From positions 744,001 to 808,000 of the forward strand of contig DASXEW010000001.1 in assembly GCA_036489885.1 (NCBI GenBank): a stretch of DNA of 64,000 nt, given 5' to 3'. Shown one piece after another: positions 53,407 to 64,000 of this stretch. The notes beneath the pieces were generated by a model. It was not told where the DNA came from. It ran no database searches and saw nothing but the letters and a program-made list of their open reading frames with translations. Source of the DNA: Candidatus Baltobacteraceae bacterium (GTDB lineage: Bacteria; Vulcanimicrobiota; Vulcanimicrobiia; Vulcanimicrobiales; Vulcanimicrobiaceae). The translations under genes were made by a program, and so were the position numbers. How positions within the stretch are numbered: position 1 is the first letter of the stretch; each line of letters opens with the position of its first letter.

Positions 53407-54800
53407 ACCGCAAGGTCCTCGAGCATGCGCCGCGCGGCTTCAACGCCGAAGGCGAGCTCGATGACGGCGGCGCCGATCATCGCACCGGCTCCGATGAGAT
53501 AACCGACGAAAATCGCGTGCGCCGATTTCGTCGCGATCAATGCCCCGAAGAGGCTCGGTGCGGCCGCGCCGCCGATCAACGTTCCGATCGCGTAGACGAT
53601 CGCGATCGCAATGGCGCGCGACTCGAGCGGGAAGGTTTCACTGACGGTCAAGTACGCGGAGCTCGCTCCGGCAGATGCAAAGAAGAAGATGACGCACCAG
53701 GCCGCCGTCAACGTGGTAGCGGAGAGCAGCCCTGCCTCGAATGCCCACCCGGTCAAAGCCAGAAGTATGCCCGAGAGTCCGTACGTTACGGCAATCATGA
53801 CCTTTCGTCCGACCACGTCGAATAATGCTCCGAGCACGAACGGCCCGAGTAGATTTCCCAGCGCGAATGGGAAGATATAGAGCGGAATGCGTTCCGGAGG
53901 GACCCCGAAGAAGTTCCCGAGCACGAGCGCTTCGGTGAAGAAGATTGCGTTGTAGAGAAACGCTTGCGAGATCATGAGCGAGAGAGCGACGAATGTGCGA
54001 TTCGGATAGCGTACCAGCATCGTGCGGAAGACGGCGCCAAATCCGCGCGGTTGCCTGGGGTCATACTCGACACGTGCGTTTGCGGCGAGTTTGGCGATCG
54101 TCGCGCTTCGCGCAACGTGCTCCTCGATGACGTCGAGGACCAGCGAAGCTTCCTTCGCGCGATCGTGGAGGACGAGCCAGCGCGGGCTCTCAGGCAGCGA
54201 GCGGCGCACGAACAAGATCGCAATCGCAATGACGGCACCGATCGCGAACGTCAGTCTCCAACCGAGACGGGGATCGATGAGGCGCGGATCGAGCAATACG
54301 AACGTTGCCAGCGTGCCGAAAATCGTTCCGAGCCACCACGTTGCATTGATGCCGAGATCGACCCGCCCGCGATGGCGCGACGGGATGAGCTCGTCGATCG
54401 CTGAATTGATCGCCGCGTACTCGCCGCCGATTCCGGTCCCTGTCAAAGCGCGAAACACGGCGAAGCTCCAAAAATTCCACGAGAGTGCCGTGGCCAGCGT
54501 GGTGATGAAATACAACGTCAGGGTGAAGAGAAACAATCGTTTGCGGCCGAAACGGTCGGTGAGATCCCCGAAAATGAGCGCGCCGGCTGCGGCGCCGATC
54601 AAGTACGCGGTCGCGGCTTCGCCGATTTGCGTTGCCGAGAGGCCGAGACCCGATGACTCTTGCAGCCGCGGCCCGATCGCTCCGACAACCGTTACCTCGA
54701 GACCATCGAGGACCCACGTAATGCCAAGGCCAGTGACGACCGTCCAATGCCAACGGCTCCATGGAAGCCGATCCAATCTGTTCGGGACATCGGTCTGCAC
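53403..54800 (-). CDS. MFS transporter, sugar/organic-acid porter type
   Basis: 465 residues from GTG 54800 (GGAAG about 9 nt upstream). An in-frame extension to 54926 would run antisense into the GT4 gene and is rejected. MFS A-motif GDLTDRFGRKRLFLF after helix 2, GTGIGGEYAAINSAIDELIPSRHRGR after helix 4, and RRSLPESPRWLVLHDR at the end of the first half are typical of sugar and aromatic-acid porters. The substrate is unknown. Its start lies within the GT4 gene's start region on the other strand. Confidence 0.82.
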   Translation of the reverse strand: MQTDVPNRLDRLPWSRWHWTVVTGLGITWVLDGLEVTVVGAIGPRLQESSGLGLSATQIGEAATAYLIGAAAGALIFGDLTDRFGRKRLFLFTLTLYFITTLATALSWNFWSFAVFRALTGTGIGGEYAAINSAIDELIPSRHRGRVDLGINATWWLGTIFGTLATFVLLDPRLIDPRLGWRLTFAIGAVIAIAILFVRRSLPESPRWLVLHDRAKEASLVLDVIEEHVARSATIAKLAANARVEYDPRQPRGFGAVFRTMLVRYPNRTFVALSLMISQAFLYNAIFFTEALVLGNFFGVPPERIPLYIFPFALGNLLGPFVLGALFDVVGRKVMIAVTYGLSGILLALTGWAFEAGLLSATTLTAAWCVIFFFASAGASSAYLTVSETFPLESRAIAIAIVYAIGTLIGGAAAPSLFGALIATKSAHAIFVGYLIGAGAMIGAAVIELAFGVEAARRMLEDLAV

Positions 54801-56045
54801 GCTTTGAGTCTTCCACCGAATGCCGCAATTCTCGCATTCGAAGGGCCGGACGCCTACTCGATGGTCGGAGGCTTGGGCGTACGCGTCACACAGCTCGCGG
54901 ATGCACTCGGCGACGCCGGGATTCACACGGAGCTGTATTTTGTCGGCGCGCCGGACGCCCTTGCGAGCGAGGCACGTTCACCCAGCGTGCGCTTGCGGCG
55001 TTGGTGCCAGTGGATCTCGCGCCATCATCCCGGCGGCGTATACGACGGCGAACTGGAGAAGATTCGCGACTATGCCACAAGCGTACCGCCCGCCGTTTGC
55101 GCGGAGATCGTCGCGCCGGCGCGCAATCGCGGCGAGCGCACCTTGATCTTCGGCGAAGACTGGCAAATCGCGCCCGCGATGATTCAGCTGGATGCCGATC
55201 TGCGCCGCTGGGGCTTACGCGAGAACGTGACGCTGCTGTGGAACGCCAACAACACGTACGGCTTCGAGACGATCGACTGGAGAAAATTGTCAGCGGCTGT
55301 ACGTATCACCGCCGTCAGCAAGTACATGAAATTTGAGCTAGCACAGCGCGACGTCACGGCGCTCGTCATCCCAAACGGCATTCCCGCCTCGCTGCCCGGC
55401 GCGTACGATGCCTCCGCGGTGCGCAAGCTGCGCAGCGCCTTCAGCGCTAAGCGCGTCTTGCTCAAGGTTGGGCGATTCGACCCCGACAAGCGCTGGTTGC
55501 AATCGATCGATGCACTTGCAGACATGCGAGCCAACGGAGAGGACGTGCAACTGATCGTTCGCGGAGGAAAAGAACCATATCGGTCGGTCGTCCTCGAACG
55601 CGCACAAGTGCGCGGTCTCCGCATCGCGCAGATTGCACCTTCGAGCGGAACGCCGAAGGAGGTTGCGCGGGAGTTGCGCGGCATCGACACCGATATCGTC
55701 GAAATCGCGACCTTCTTGCCGGACGCGACGCTGTATGCGCTTTACGGCGCCGTCGATGCGGTGCTCGCCAATAGCGGACGCGAGCCGTTCGGGCTCGTCG
55801 GACTCGAGGTCATGGCGTCGCGCGGGGTCCCGGTGTGCGGCTCGACCGGTGAAGACTACGCGCGTCCGTTCGACAACGCGATCGTTTGCGATACCGACGA
55901 TCCTCGCGAGCTGGTTGCCTATCTCGATCTGCTCTTTGCGGATTGCGAACTCGCCGAACGGATTCGGAAAAGCGCGCGCGCTACGGCGCAACGCTACACC
56001 TGGCCGTCGGTTCTCGGCGTCCTGTCCGCAAAGCTCGCGTTCTAG
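54747..56045 (+). CDS. GT4-family glycosyltransferase
   Basis: 432 residues from ATG 54747; TTG 54804 is an alternative that begins right before the first strand ([11 protein letters not shown]). Neither has a ribosome site, and both overlap or abut the divergent MFS start. GT-B fold: acceptor loop [30 protein letters not shown], second domain [21 protein letters not shown], donor site [22 protein letters not shown] (EX7E-like). The glycogen and ManC genes across the junction hint at an alpha-glucan or mannan role, which is inference. Its stop overlaps the ManC/PMM stop in CTAG. Confidence 0.8.
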   Translation: MPTAPWKPIQSVRDIGLHALSLPPNAAILAFEGPDAYSMVGGLGVRVTQLADALGDAGIHTELYFVGAPDALASEARSPSVRLRRWCQWISRHHPGGVYDGELEKIRDYATSVPPAVCAEIVAPARNRGERTLIFGEDWQIAPAMIQLDADLRRWGLRENVTLLWNANNTYGFETIDWRKLSAAVRITAVSKYMKFELAQRDVTALVIPNGIPASLPGAYDASAVRKLRSAFSAKRVLLKVGRFDPDKRWLQSIDALADMRANGEDVQLIVRGGKEPYRSVVLERAQVRGLRIAQIAPSSGTPKEVARELRGIDTDIVEIATFLPDATLYALYGAVDAVLANSGREPFGLVGLEVMASRGVPVCGSTGEDYARPFDNAIVCDTDDPRELVAYLDLLFADCELAERIRKSARATAQRYTWPSVLGVLSAKLAF

Positions 56046-58537
56046 CTGTTGACGAGGTCCTCGATGCGTTCGCTGATCGTCTCAATGTAGCGGCTTGCCG
56101 ATTCCTCGGAGCCGCCTTCGGCGAAGATCTTGAATGCTGGATCGGTCGCGTCGGGAAGAACCAATACCCAGCCGTCGTCGTGTTGGATGCGCAAGCCGTC
56201 GAGCAGCTGAATGTGACCGTTACGCTGCTCGTCGATGAGCGAACGCATGATGCGGCCCTTGTGCTCCCACGGGCAGCTAACGGTCCGCGTCGCCATGTAC
56301 CAATGCGGCAGCTCCGCAGCGAGCTCGCTCAGCTTCCGATCAGATGCCGCAAGCATCTCGAGAAGTTTCGCGAGCGCATACATCGCGTCGAACGCCGAAT
56401 GCATTTCAGGGAAGATCGCTTCGTCGTTCGGACCGCTCGCAAAGACGATACCGGCTTTCGGGTCTGCGGCGAGCGCCATCAGCGTGTGGCGGTCGCTCTT
56501 AGTTCGCACGACGCTCGCGCCGTGGTGTTCGCAAACGGCTTCAACCGCTTGCGGTGCGGTGACGGGGACGGCAATCTTGGCATTAGGATGCGCGTTCACG
56601 ACAAGCGAGGTGAGGAGAACGAGCAGATGCGAACCGCCGATGACGGCGCCGCTGTCGTCGACCAGAGTGAACGTCTCGGCGTCCGGATCGATCAGCGCGC
56701 CGAGGTCCGCGCGAATCGCTGTAACGACGCCGCCCAATTGGTTGAGATTGCGATCGGTCCCATCCAGGCCGAGCGGCCGCTCTTCATCGTAGTAGGCGTT
56801 CGTCGCGATCGCATCGACGCCCAACTTACTGAGCAAACGCGGGAGGACCAGTGTCGCGCTTCCGCCGGCGTAGTCGATTGCGATCCGGAAGCGGCGCTCG
56901 CGCAGACGCGTTGCCGAGAGTGCTTTCAGAAATGCGCCCTCATAGCGTTCGAGGGTGCGCGGCGGAAAGGTTGGAACGCCGACGTCGCCGACCGGCATTC
57001 GGCGGAAGTCTTCGCGGAAGAAGAGGTTCTCGATCTTTCGCTCGGTGGCCTTATCGATATTGATGCCCTTCTCGTCGAGAAACTCGAAGAGAACGGACTG
57101 CGGGTCGCTTGGTGTGATGCGCACGTGAACGCCGGCTTCGCCGATTTCGCGCGTCGCAAAACGCGTGACCGGAAGCGGAAATGAATTGAGCTCGACGACG
57201 TTGATGCCCGTGCTCATGAGACCCGCGACGAGAGAACGGCACATGAGTCCGCTGATGGGATGGCCGTCGCGGCTGACCGTGACGGTCTCGCCCGGGTTCA
57301 AATACGAACCGAAGGCTTCGCCGAGCTTGGATGCATACTCGGGCGTGATCTCGAGATTCGCGAGCCCGCTTACACCGATTCCGCCGAAGAGCGAACCGGG
57401 CCACTTCGCACCGTAAACGAGTGACATCGAAACGATCGAGCCCGAACTGATCGTCTTGTCGGGCCAAATCTTGAGGAGCGGACGGATTCGCGCGCCGCTG
57501 CCGACCGTCACGTGACTTCCGATCACGACGCCTTCACCGACGACGACATGATCCTTGAGGATGTCGTGGTCGGCGACGGTACAGTCGGTCAAGTTTGAAT
57601 CAGCACCGACGTACGCGTCTTCCCATACCACCGCGCGCATGATCTTGGCGCGATCGCCGACGATCGTTCGGTCGCCGATCGTTGCGGGGCCTTCGAGCGT
57701 GACGCCCTCACCGATCTGCACGTCATCACCGAGTTGTAAGGGCCCGATCAACTCTGCGCTAGGATGAATGCGGCAGCGCTCCCCCGCCCAGATGCCGGGT
57801 TCGATTTCGATGCCGCTTTGGCGAGCGGGGACTCGGCCCGCCAGGGCGTCATAGTTGGCTTGTTGGTACTGCTGCAAGTTTCCGACGTCGGTCCAATAGC
57901 CTTGCAGAATGTAGCTGCCCAACAACTCTCCGTCGTGCAACATCGGCGGAAAGATTTCACGTGAAAAATCGTAGACACCGCCCCGGTCCATGCGATCCAG
58001 GACATGCGGGCGCAGGACGTAGATCCCGGTGTTGATCGTGTCGGAGAAGACCTCGCCCCACGACGGCTTCTCGAGAAAGCGCGTGATGCGGCCGTCGCCT
58101 TCAGTGATGACGACGCCGAACTCGAGCGGATTGGAGACGCGCATCAAACCGATCGTCGCGTCGTTACCCTGGGTTCGATGCCGGTCGACGATGGCGCTTA
58201 TGTCGCAATCGGTGAGAACATCGCCGGAGATCACCAAGAAATCTTCGGAAAGCCAAGGCTGTGCGAGCTTCACGGCGCCCGCGGTACCGAGCGGCGTATC
58301 TTCGACCACGTAGCTAATCGAAACGCCGAAGTTCGAGCCGTCGCCAAAGTAGCTCTCGATTTCGTCGGCGAGGTAGTGCACGGTCGCGACCAGCTCGGTG
58401 ATCCCGTGCTCGCGTAAGAGCTCGATGATGTGCTGCATCACGGGCTTGTTCGCGATCGGAACGAGCGGCTTCGGTGTGCGCGACGTGAGCGGCCGGAGGC
58501 GCGAGCCTTCCCCGCCTGCCATAACGACGGCTTTCAT
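56042..58537 (-). CDS. Nucleotidyltransferase-phosphomannomutase fusion, mannose-1-phosphate guanylyltransferase-like
   Basis: 831 residues from ATG 58537 (ATGA overlap with malQ; the open frame continues to 58633 but that part is antisense-independent noise). Residues 1-230 are a sugar-nucleotide pyrophosphorylase ([40 protein letters not shown]). A left-handed beta-helix follows to about 350. The rest is a phosphohexomutase fold ([29 protein letters not shown]). The TASHNP active serine is replaced by [11 protein letters not shown], as in the cyanobacterial/actinobacterial fused family, so mutase activity is doubtful. It probably makes GDP-mannose or another NDP-sugar. Confidence 0.85.
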   Translation of the reverse strand: MKAVVMAGGEGSRLRPLTSRTPKPLVPIANKPVMQHIIELLREHGITELVATVHYLADEIESYFGDGSNFGVSISYVVEDTPLGTAGAVKLAQPWLSEDFLVISGDVLTDCDISAIVDRHRTQGNDATIGLMRVSNPLEFGVVITEGDGRITRFLEKPSWGEVFSDTINTGIYVLRPHVLDRMDRGGVYDFSREIFPPMLHDGELLGSYILQGYWTDVGNLQQYQQANYDALAGRVPARQSGIEIEPGIWAGERCRIHPSAELIGPLQLGDDVQIGEGVTLEGPATIGDRTIVGDRAKIMRAVVWEDAYVGADSNLTDCTVADHDILKDHVVVGEGVVIGSHVTVGSGARIRPLLKIWPDKTISSGSIVSMSLVYGAKWPGSLFGGIGVSGLANLEITPEYASKLGEAFGSYLNPGETVTVSRDGHPISGLMCRSLVAGLMSTGINVVELNSFPLPVTRFATREIGEAGVHVRITPSDPQSVLFEFLDEKGINIDKATERKIENLFFREDFRRMPVGDVGVPTFPPRTLERYEGAFLKALSATRLRERRFRIAIDYAGGSATLVLPRLLSKLGVDAIATNAYYDEERPLGLDGTDRNLNQLGGVVTAIRADLGALIDPDAETFTLVDDSGAVIGGSHLLVLLTSLVVNAHPNAKIAVPVTAPQAVEAVCEHHGASVVRTKSDRHTLMALAADPKAGIVFASGPNDEAIFPEMHSAFDAMYALAKLLEMLAASDRKLSELAAELPHWYMATRTVSCPWEHKGRIMRSLIDEQRNGHIQLLDGLRIQHDDGWVLVLPDATDPAFKIFAEGGSEESASRYIETISERIEDLVNS

Positions 58538-60588
58538 CGCACGATCCTGGTTGCAGAAACCTCGTGCATCAAGCGCTGAAATCGATCGCTGTCTGCGAGC
58601 GAAGCGACGTCCATGTCCAGGCGGCGACGCCAATTTGGAACTTCATCGAACGTGCCGGGCGTATTGACCGGTTCGCGTTGCAAGACGACGTCCTCCAGTT
58701 GCACGAGTAGCAAGCGAGCGGCCGAACGACCGAGCAGCTTGTAGGCAGCTAGCACGAGGGTGAACAGAAGCTCGTCGGACGCAGCATCCTGTGCGTTCTC
58801 GAGACTTCTGGCCTCATCCATACCCACAAAATGATGCCCAATCAGGGCGTCAATCAAAAACTTTCGAGCCGTTGCTCGGTCCGCAAAGGCGGCATGCGCA
58901 GCAGGCTCGTCCGCATAGAAGCCGAGCTGCACGCGCTCGCGCACGTCAAAGCCGCTCCAGAACCCCGCGAGCGGTGCGACGTCGTGCGTCCCCGTGCTTG
59001 CGACCGCGCACGAATCGTATGCATCCGGCTCACGGAAACGTCCGTTGCCGTCGCGTTCGAAGTAGAGCAAACGGCAGCCGAAAATGTTCGCGTGCGCGAG
59101 GCGCTCGCGGAATCCGGGCGGCACCGTGCCGAGGTCTTCGCCGACGATCATGCAACGATGACGATGACTCTCGAGCGCGAGGATGCCGAGCATTTCATCA
59201 AGCCGATAGTTGATGTATGTCCCTTCGGTTGCGGCGTGACCGGCCGGCGTACAGAATAACCGCATAAGACCCATCACGTGGTCGATGCGCAGCGCCCCCG
59301 CGTGACGCATGTTGGCGCGCAACAACGTGACGAAGGGCGCATACGCGCGCGCGCGCAGCACGTGCGGGTCGAACGGCGTAAATCCCCAGCTCTGGCCGAG
59401 CGGGTTCATCGGATCGGGTGGGGCGCCGACCGACGCCCCGAGACAATACGCCTCGCGGTCCGCCCAAACTTCGGCGCTGTTTGCATCGACGCCGACTGCG
59501 AGGTCGCGGTATAGACCGATCGCGAGCGTTGCGGACGCAGATGCGTGCTCGAGCTGCGAATCGGCAAGCCATTGTAGGAACGTGTGAAATTCCACGCTAC
59601 CTGCATGGGCGCGCGCGAATTTGTCGACCGCGACCGAGGCCGGATCGTGAAATTGCCTTGGCCATTGCAGCCAGCCGTAGACGCGACGATCGCTCCCCCG
59701 GAGCTCCTCCATGAGCGCCTCGTAAGTCGCGAGAAGACGAAGCGACGCGTCACCGCGTACACGGAATCGTTCGAATTCAGGGCTGCCGGGCCACTCGGCG
59801 TGGAGGGCGCGCAGGACGCGAAGCTTTACCTCCGCTACCCCCGCGTAGTCGACGAACGTTGCGGCGCGCAATTGCTCGAGCAGTCCGGCGTCGACGGATC
59901 CGCGTAAGAGCTCGCGTTTGCCGAGCATCTCGGCTGCGGCCTCGACATCGATGTACAGGGCGTTCAGATACAATCTACTCGTCGGGGAGTACGGGCTGGG
60001 CGAGCTTGGATTCGCCAGCGTCAGCTCGTGAAGCGGGTTGACGGCGACGGTGGCGGCACGGGTTTGCTGCGCGACACGAAGCAATGTACGCAAGTCGGTG
60101 AAATCGCCGATTCCCCAGTTGTTTGCCGAGCGCAACGAATAAAGCTGGGCTGCGATTCCCCACAACTTGCGATCTTCGAACGCCTCCGGAAGGTAAGCTG
60201 CTTGCGGCGTTGCGATGATGCTCGCCGTCTTCCCGGCGACATCGAGACGGTGATAGCCGAGCGGAATCGGCCCCTCGATCACAATCCCGTCGTGTCCGAT
60301 CCCGTCCCGCGTCTCGCCGGATTCTAGCGTCAACGTCCACCGTATCGCACGGCGAGAATGGTACGTAATTGGGTGCGGGGCGTTCGCATCGAGTACGTAG
60401 ACGCTATCGAGTGAGGCCGGTCGCTTCAGACGCCTCAGGAAACGTGCGGCGTCGGCGTCGCTCTTGACGCGATATCCCATCGTTGCCGCAAGCGCGTGCA
60501 GCGTGGTCTCGGACGCCTCGTGGACGCGTCCGTAAAAATCCGTGTAGCTGCCTTGAATGCCGAGCAGCTGCGCGAGCTCGCGAAGCAT
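58534..60588 (-). CDS. malQ: 4-alpha-glucanotransferase
   Basis: 684 residues. An N-terminal accessory domain of about 130 residues precedes the GH77 barrel: [24 protein letters not shown], nucleophile Asp in [15 protein letters not shown], acid Glu in [15 protein letters not shown] and the third Asp in [14 protein letters not shown]. It rearranges alpha-1,4-glucans. It lies 3 bp from glgX and overlaps the following ManC/PMM gene. Confidence 0.94.
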   Translation of the reverse strand: MLRELAQLLGIQGSYTDFYGRVHEASETTLHALAATMGYRVKSDADAARFLRRLKRPASLDSVYVLDANAPHPITYHSRRAIRWTLTLESGETRDGIGHDGIVIEGPIPLGYHRLDVAGKTASIIATPQAAYLPEAFEDRKLWGIAAQLYSLRSANNWGIGDFTDLRTLLRVAQQTRAATVAVNPLHELTLANPSSPSPYSPTSRLYLNALYIDVEAAAEMLGKRELLRGSVDAGLLEQLRAATFVDYAGVAEVKLRVLRALHAEWPGSPEFERFRVRGDASLRLLATYEALMEELRGSDRRVYGWLQWPRQFHDPASVAVDKFARAHAGSVEFHTFLQWLADSQLEHASASATLAIGLYRDLAVGVDANSAEVWADREAYCLGASVGAPPDPMNPLGQSWGFTPFDPHVLRARAYAPFVTLLRANMRHAGALRIDHVMGLMRLFCTPAGHAATEGTYINYRLDEMLGILALESHRHRCMIVGEDLGTVPPGFRERLAHANIFGCRLLYFERDGNGRFREPDAYDSCAVASTGTHDVAPLAGFWSGFDVRERVQLGFYADEPAAHAAFADRATARKFLIDALIGHHFVGMDEARSLENAQDAASDELLFTLVLAAYKLLGRSAARLLLVQLEDVVLQREPVNTPGTFDEVPNWRRRLDMDVASLADSDRFQRLMHEVSATRIVR

Positions 60589-60591
60589 GGA

Positions 60592-62727
60592 CTAGAGCGG
60601 TTGAGCGCTGAAGAGGCTGAGGCTGCGCGACGCCATCCGGTAGGCAGTCGCCGCCGTCCAGATTTTCCCGGGAGCATTTTGTCCTTGGGCCGTGTCGATG
60701 ACGAGCTCCCAACGAACGAACGAGCCGGCTTGCGGCAAGACGAAATCCAGATCGCTGTCCCCGGCGTTCATCAGCATGAGAAACGTGCTGTCGAACTCGG
60801 GATATCCGGATGCGCCGATGTAACGCTCGCCGGTTTCGCCCGCAAACAATGCACCGAGCGCCCGGCGCGATCCGTCGTGCCAGTCGTCGTTCTGCATCTC
60901 AGAGGAATCGGGACGAATCCACGTGATGTCTTTAAGACCCTCGTTATCGGTAACCGCGCCGCGGAAGAAGCGTGTACGGCGAAAGACCGGGTGCGCGCGG
61001 CGCAGCGCGATGATTCGTTGCACGAAGTCTATTAAGCGCGAACCGTCGCGATCGATCTCGTTCCACTCGAGCCAGCTGATCTCGTTGTCTTGGCAGTACG
61101 CGTTGTTGTTGCCGGACTGTGTGTTGCCGAACTCGTCCCCGGCCAGAAGCATCGGCGTACCCTCGGAGAGCACGAGCATCGCGAGCATGTTACGCTTCTG
61201 GCGTTCGCGCAGGTGGCGTATGCCGGCGTCGTCGGTTTGGCCTTCTGCGCCGCAGTTCCAGCTATCGTTGTCATCCGAGCCGTCGTTGTTGTCGTCGAGA
61301 TTGGCTTCGTTGTGTTTGTGGTCGTAACTGACAAGATCAAGCAGTGTGAAGCCGTCGTGCGCGGTGACGTAGTTGATGCTGGCGCGCGGCTGGCGGCCAT
61401 TGCTGTCGAAGATGTCGCTCGAGCCGGTAAGCCGTGACGCAAGCTCCGGAATGAGACCGTCGGAGCCTTTCCAAAAGCGGCGAACCGTCGAACGATATTT
61501 GTCGTTCCACTCGGACCAGCCCGGCGGAAAATGCCCAAGCTGATAGCCGTTGGGTCCGAGGTCCCACGGTTCGGCGATCAGCTTGACGCGTGAGAGCACG
61601 GGATCTTGCAAGAGCGCGTTCATGAAGCCGCTCGACCACCAATCGAACTCTTCGTCGCGCCGCACGATCGCTGGTGCGAGATCGAAACGGAATCCGTCGA
61701 CGTGCATCTCCTCGACCCAGTAGCGAAGCGAATCTGTGACCATCTGCATAACGCGCGGGTGCTTCAAACGCAGCGTGTTGCCGCAGCCTGTGTAGTCGAC
61801 GTAATAGCGCGGATCGTCACTGAGCCCGTAGTACGACACATTGTCGATACCACGAAACGAAAGCGTTGGTCCGAGGTGATTACCCTCAGCGGTGTGATTG
61901 TAGACGACGTCGAGCAGCACTTCGATTCCGGCTTCGTGCAGTCGTTTCACCGTGGTCTTGAATTCGGCGAGTGCGCCGCCGGACAAGTAGCGCGGCTCGG
62001 GTGCAAAGTAGCCGATCGTGTTGTAGCCCCAATAATTGCGCAGGCCTTTTTCGACCAGGGTGCGGTCGTCGACGGACGCGTGGACCGGGAGCATCTCGAC
62101 GGCCGTAACGCCGAGCTTGGTGAGGTACTCGATGTTCGGCGGCGAGCCAAGCGCCAGGATGCTGCCTCGTAACTCCGGCGAAATGAGCGAATTCTTCATC
62201 GAGAACCCGCGCACGTGCAACTCGTACACGATCGTGTTCGTCCACGGCGTCTGCAAGAGACGGTCGTCGCCCCAACTGAATGCGGTGTCGACGACGACGC
62301 ATTTCGGTATCGCTGCCGCGTTGTCGCGGCGGTCGAACGAAAGGTCTGCACGTGGCGCGCCGATGCGATATCCGAAGTTCGCGTCGGTCCACCGAAGCGT
62401 GCCGCTCAGCTGTTTTGCGTACGGATCGATCAGCAGCTTGTGATGGTTGAAGCGGTGACCGTGGGCCGGATCGTACGGGCCATAGACGCGGTAACCGTAG
62501 AGCGTTCCGGGAACCGTATCGGGAAGATAGCCATGCCACACCTGGTCGGTGTACTCGGGTAAGACGACGCGGCGAAGCTCGCGGGTACCGCGCGCATCGA
62601 AGATGCACAGCTCGACTTTCTCCGCGTGCTCGGAGAAGAGGGCAAAGTTGACGCCGCTTCCGTCCCACGTTGCGCCGAGAGGATAGTGCCGGCCGGGTAG
62701 GACAGTCGCACGCGTTTGACGTTGCAC
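60592..62727 (-). CDS. glgX: Glycogen debranching enzyme GlgX
   Basis: 711 residues from GTG 62727. CBM48 (YPLGATWDGSGVNFALFSEHAEKVELCIFD), then a GH13 barrel: EVLLDVVYNHTAEGN, nucleophile Asp in VDGFRFDLAPAIV, acid Glu in KLIAEPWDLGPNGYQLG and NYVTAHDGFTLLDLVSY. GH13_11 isoamylase/GlgX type. It removes alpha-1,6 branches. Sits between glgB and malQ as usual in glycogen clusters. Confidence 0.95.
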   Translation of the reverse strand: MQRQTRATVLPGRHYPLGATWDGSGVNFALFSEHAEKVELCIFDARGTRELRRVVLPEYTDQVWHGYLPDTVPGTLYGYRVYGPYDPAHGHRFNHHKLLIDPYAKQLSGTLRWTDANFGYRIGAPRADLSFDRRDNAAAIPKCVVVDTAFSWGDDRLLQTPWTNTIVYELHVRGFSMKNSLISPELRGSILALGSPPNIEYLTKLGVTAVEMLPVHASVDDRTLVEKGLRNYWGYNTIGYFAPEPRYLSGGALAEFKTTVKRLHEAGIEVLLDVVYNHTAEGNHLGPTLSFRGIDNVSYYGLSDDPRYYVDYTGCGNTLRLKHPRVMQMVTDSLRYWVEEMHVDGFRFDLAPAIVRRDEEFDWWSSGFMNALLQDPVLSRVKLIAEPWDLGPNGYQLGHFPPGWSEWNDKYRSTVRRFWKGSDGLIPELASRLTGSSDIFDSNGRQPRASINYVTAHDGFTLLDLVSYDHKHNEANLDDNNDGSDDNDSWNCGAEGQTDDAGIRHLRERQKRNMLAMLVLSEGTPMLLAGDEFGNTQSGNNNAYCQDNEISWLEWNEIDRDGSRLIDFVQRIIALRRAHPVFRRTRFFRGAVTDNEGLKDITWIRPDSSEMQNDDWHDGSRRALGALFAGETGERYIGASGYPEFDSTFLMLMNAGDSDLDFVLPQAGSFVRWELVIDTAQGQNAPGKIWTAATAYRMASRSLSLFSAQPL

Positions 62728-62729
62728 GT

Positions 62730-64000
62730 CTATGCGAATTCCGGCGCCAAAATGAGGACGCCGAGCGGCGGAAGAATAAAGGCTGCTGAGTGCGTCTGTC
62801 CGTGAGCGGCGACGTCGTCGACCGTGATTGCGCCGAGGTTCCCGACGTTCCCGCCGCCGTAAACCTCCGCGTCGCTGTTGAGCACCTCGCGCAGACGTGC
62901 GCAGGACGGGACTCCGATCCGGTAATTCTCACGTACCAGCGGCGTGAAATTGCAGACGCAAACAACGAAATCATCGGGACGCTCGCCGCGTCGCAGATAC
63001 GAGATCACGCTTCCTTCGACGTCTCCCGCCAGCCATACAAAGCCTTCGGGGACTGCGTCGCGTTCATAGAGCGCCGGTGTTTGGGTGTACACATGGTTGA
63101 GGTCTCGAACCAGACGCGCGACCCCGGCGTGCGCGGGATCGCCGAGCAAATGCCAGTCGAGCGAGGCGTCGTGATTCCATTCGTTCTCTTGTGCGAACTC
63201 GTTCCCCATGAAGAGTAGCTTCTTTCCGGGATGGGTGAACATATACGCGTAGAGCAGCCGGACGTTGGCGAATTTCTGCCAGCGATCTCCCGGCATCTTG
63301 CCGAGAATCGAACCTTTTCCGTGCACGACTTCATCGTGTGAAAGTGGGAGCACGTAGTTTTCGCTAAAGGCATAGATCAGCGAGAACGTCAGCTGATCGT
63401 GATGATACTTGCGATAGATCGGGTCGTGTTCGATGTACGCGAGCGTATCGTGCATCCAGCCCATGTTCCATTTGAACCCAAAGCCAAGGCCGCCAAGATA
63501 GGTCGGCGCCGAGACTTGTGGCCAGGCCGTCGACTCTTCGGCGACGGTTGTACACGCCGGCTGGTGTTCGTATGCGAGCTCGTTGAGGCGCCGCAAGAAT
63601 GCAGCGGCTTCGAGATTCTCGCGTCCGCCGAAGCGGTTCGAAACCCATTCCCCTTGCTTGCGGCTGTAATCGAGATACAGCATCGATGCGACGGCGTCGA
63701 CACGCAATCCATCGATGCCGTACGTCCCGAGCCAAAAGAGCGCGTTGGCCAACAGATAGTTCGCGACTTCGTTACGCCCAAAATTGTAAATGAACGTATT
63801 CCAATCTGGGTGGTAACCCTGGCGCGGATCCGCATGCTCGTACAGATGCGTGCCGTCGAAGCGCGCCAGACCATGCTCGTCGTTCGGAAAATGGCCCGCG
63901 ACCCAGTCGATGAGGACGCCGAGCTCGAGCTCGTGCGCGCGCGACACAAGGTACCGGAAATCCGCGGGTGAGCCGAAACGGCTGGTGACCGCGTACATTC
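62730..64000 (-). CDS. glgB: 1,4-alpha-glucan branching enzyme, N-terminal part outside window
   Basis: The last 422 or so residues of GlgB; the frame is open to the right edge, and the apparent Met at the edge is internal ([13 protein letters not shown] is mid-GlgB). Present are [27 protein letters not shown], nucleophile Asp in [15 protein letters not shown], acid Glu in [29 protein letters not shown] and the C-terminal all-beta domain. It makes alpha-1,6 branches in glycogen. First gene seen of the glgB-glgX-malQ-ManC/PMM operon. Confidence 0.95.
   Translation of the reverse strand, partial: MYAVTSRFGSPADFRYLVSRAHELELGVLIDWVAGHFPNDEHGLARFDGTHLYEHADPRQGYHPDWNTFIYNFGRNEVANYLLANALFWLGTYGIDGLRVDAVASMLYLDYSRKQGEWVSNRFGGRENLEAAAFLRRLNELAYEHQPACTTVAEESTAWPQVSAPTYLGGLGFGFKWNMGWMHDTLAYIEHDPIYRKYHHDQLTFSLIYAFSENYVLPLSHDEVVHGKGSILGKMPGDRWQKFANVRLLYAYMFTHPGKKLLFMGNEFAQENEWNHDASLDWHLLGDPAHAGVARLVRDLNHVYTQTPALYERDAVPEGFVWLAGDVEGSVISYLRRGERPDDFVVCVCNFTPLVRENYRIGVPSCARLREVLNSDAEVYGGGNVGNLGAITVDDVAAHGQTHSAAFILPPLGVLILAPEFA

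Noticed and set aside
55886-57184. 432-codon plus-strand frame across the ManC/PMM gene
   Set aside because: It is a shadow of the minus-strand gene and has no recognisable domain or ribosome site.
1-64000. Mobile elements, CRISPR arrays, tRNA or rRNA genes
   Set aside because: No transposase, integrase, regular spaced repeats, or recognisable tRNA/rRNA sequence was seen. The gaps are too short for most of these.

Overview
The window is a gene-dense, moderately GC-rich bacterial chromosome segment. Two outer-membrane-type features (a TolC-family channel and several exported binding proteins) point to a diderm. Phylum cannot be fixed from sequence alone. The mix of oxalate breakdown, Liv-type uptake and an OpcA-containing oxidative pentose-phosphate operon suits an uncultivated soil heterotroph, and Eremiobacterota-like or a related candidate phylum is only a guess. 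I saw no rRNA, tRNA, insertion sequence, phage gene or CRISPR array, and no gap over 300 bp without a gene.

Region 1 (1-12902, minus strand) is an oxalate-degradation island. A GntR regulator heads a run of oxalyl-CoA decarboxylase-like enzyme, formyl-CoA:oxalate CoA-transferase, an NAD-type formate dehydrogenase, an OxlT-like transporter, a ModA-like oxyanion-binding protein and a second binding protein that runs off the left edge. Oxalate would enter by OxlT, be activated by Frc, be decarboxylated to formyl-CoA and leave as formate, which the dehydrogenase oxidises to CO2 with NADH formed. The dehydrogenase is the highlight. Its catalytic gene has an in-frame UGA exactly where selenocysteine sits in E. 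coli FdhF, followed by a SECIS-like hairpin at the same spacing. Its iron-sulfur N-terminal portion is a separate gene two positions downstream.

Region 2 (13026-24047) holds a WYL regulator with a small His-rich secreted protein, a complete livJHMGF operon, a class-A-beta-lactamase-like hydrolase that seems to lack the general base, and a TetR-controlled STAS/TetR/EmrA/TolC operon that has no inner-membrane pump gene.

Region 3 (24068-33366, minus) is one pentose-phosphate operon: tkt, tal, gnd, zwf, opcA, pgl, prpE. At three successive junctions (zwf/opcA, opcA/pgl, pgl/prpE), and again at livJ/livH, the downstream protein's conserved N-terminus can only be included by starting on a near-cognate codon (CTG, ATA or CTA) in a 4-nt stop/start overlap.

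Region 4 (33605-45506) has dapD with an enolase-superfamily enzyme, an aminotransferase and a PhyH oxygenase; then on the minus strand ftcD, an M16 peptidase, an aldehyde dehydrogenase and a PanB homologue with altered metal ligands; then an SDR and radA. Region 5 (45557-53406) carries an acyltransferase, cmk, plsC, ispH, a polyprenyl synthase and a 1076-residue double GT-C glycosyltransferase. Region 6 (53403-64000) has an MFS transporter, a GT4 glycosyltransferase, and a minus-strand glycogen operon (glgB partial, glgX, malQ) ending in a ManC/PMM fusion. Genes are packed tightly: 1-nt or 4-nt overlaps are the rule, and three convergent pairs share overlapping stop codons.
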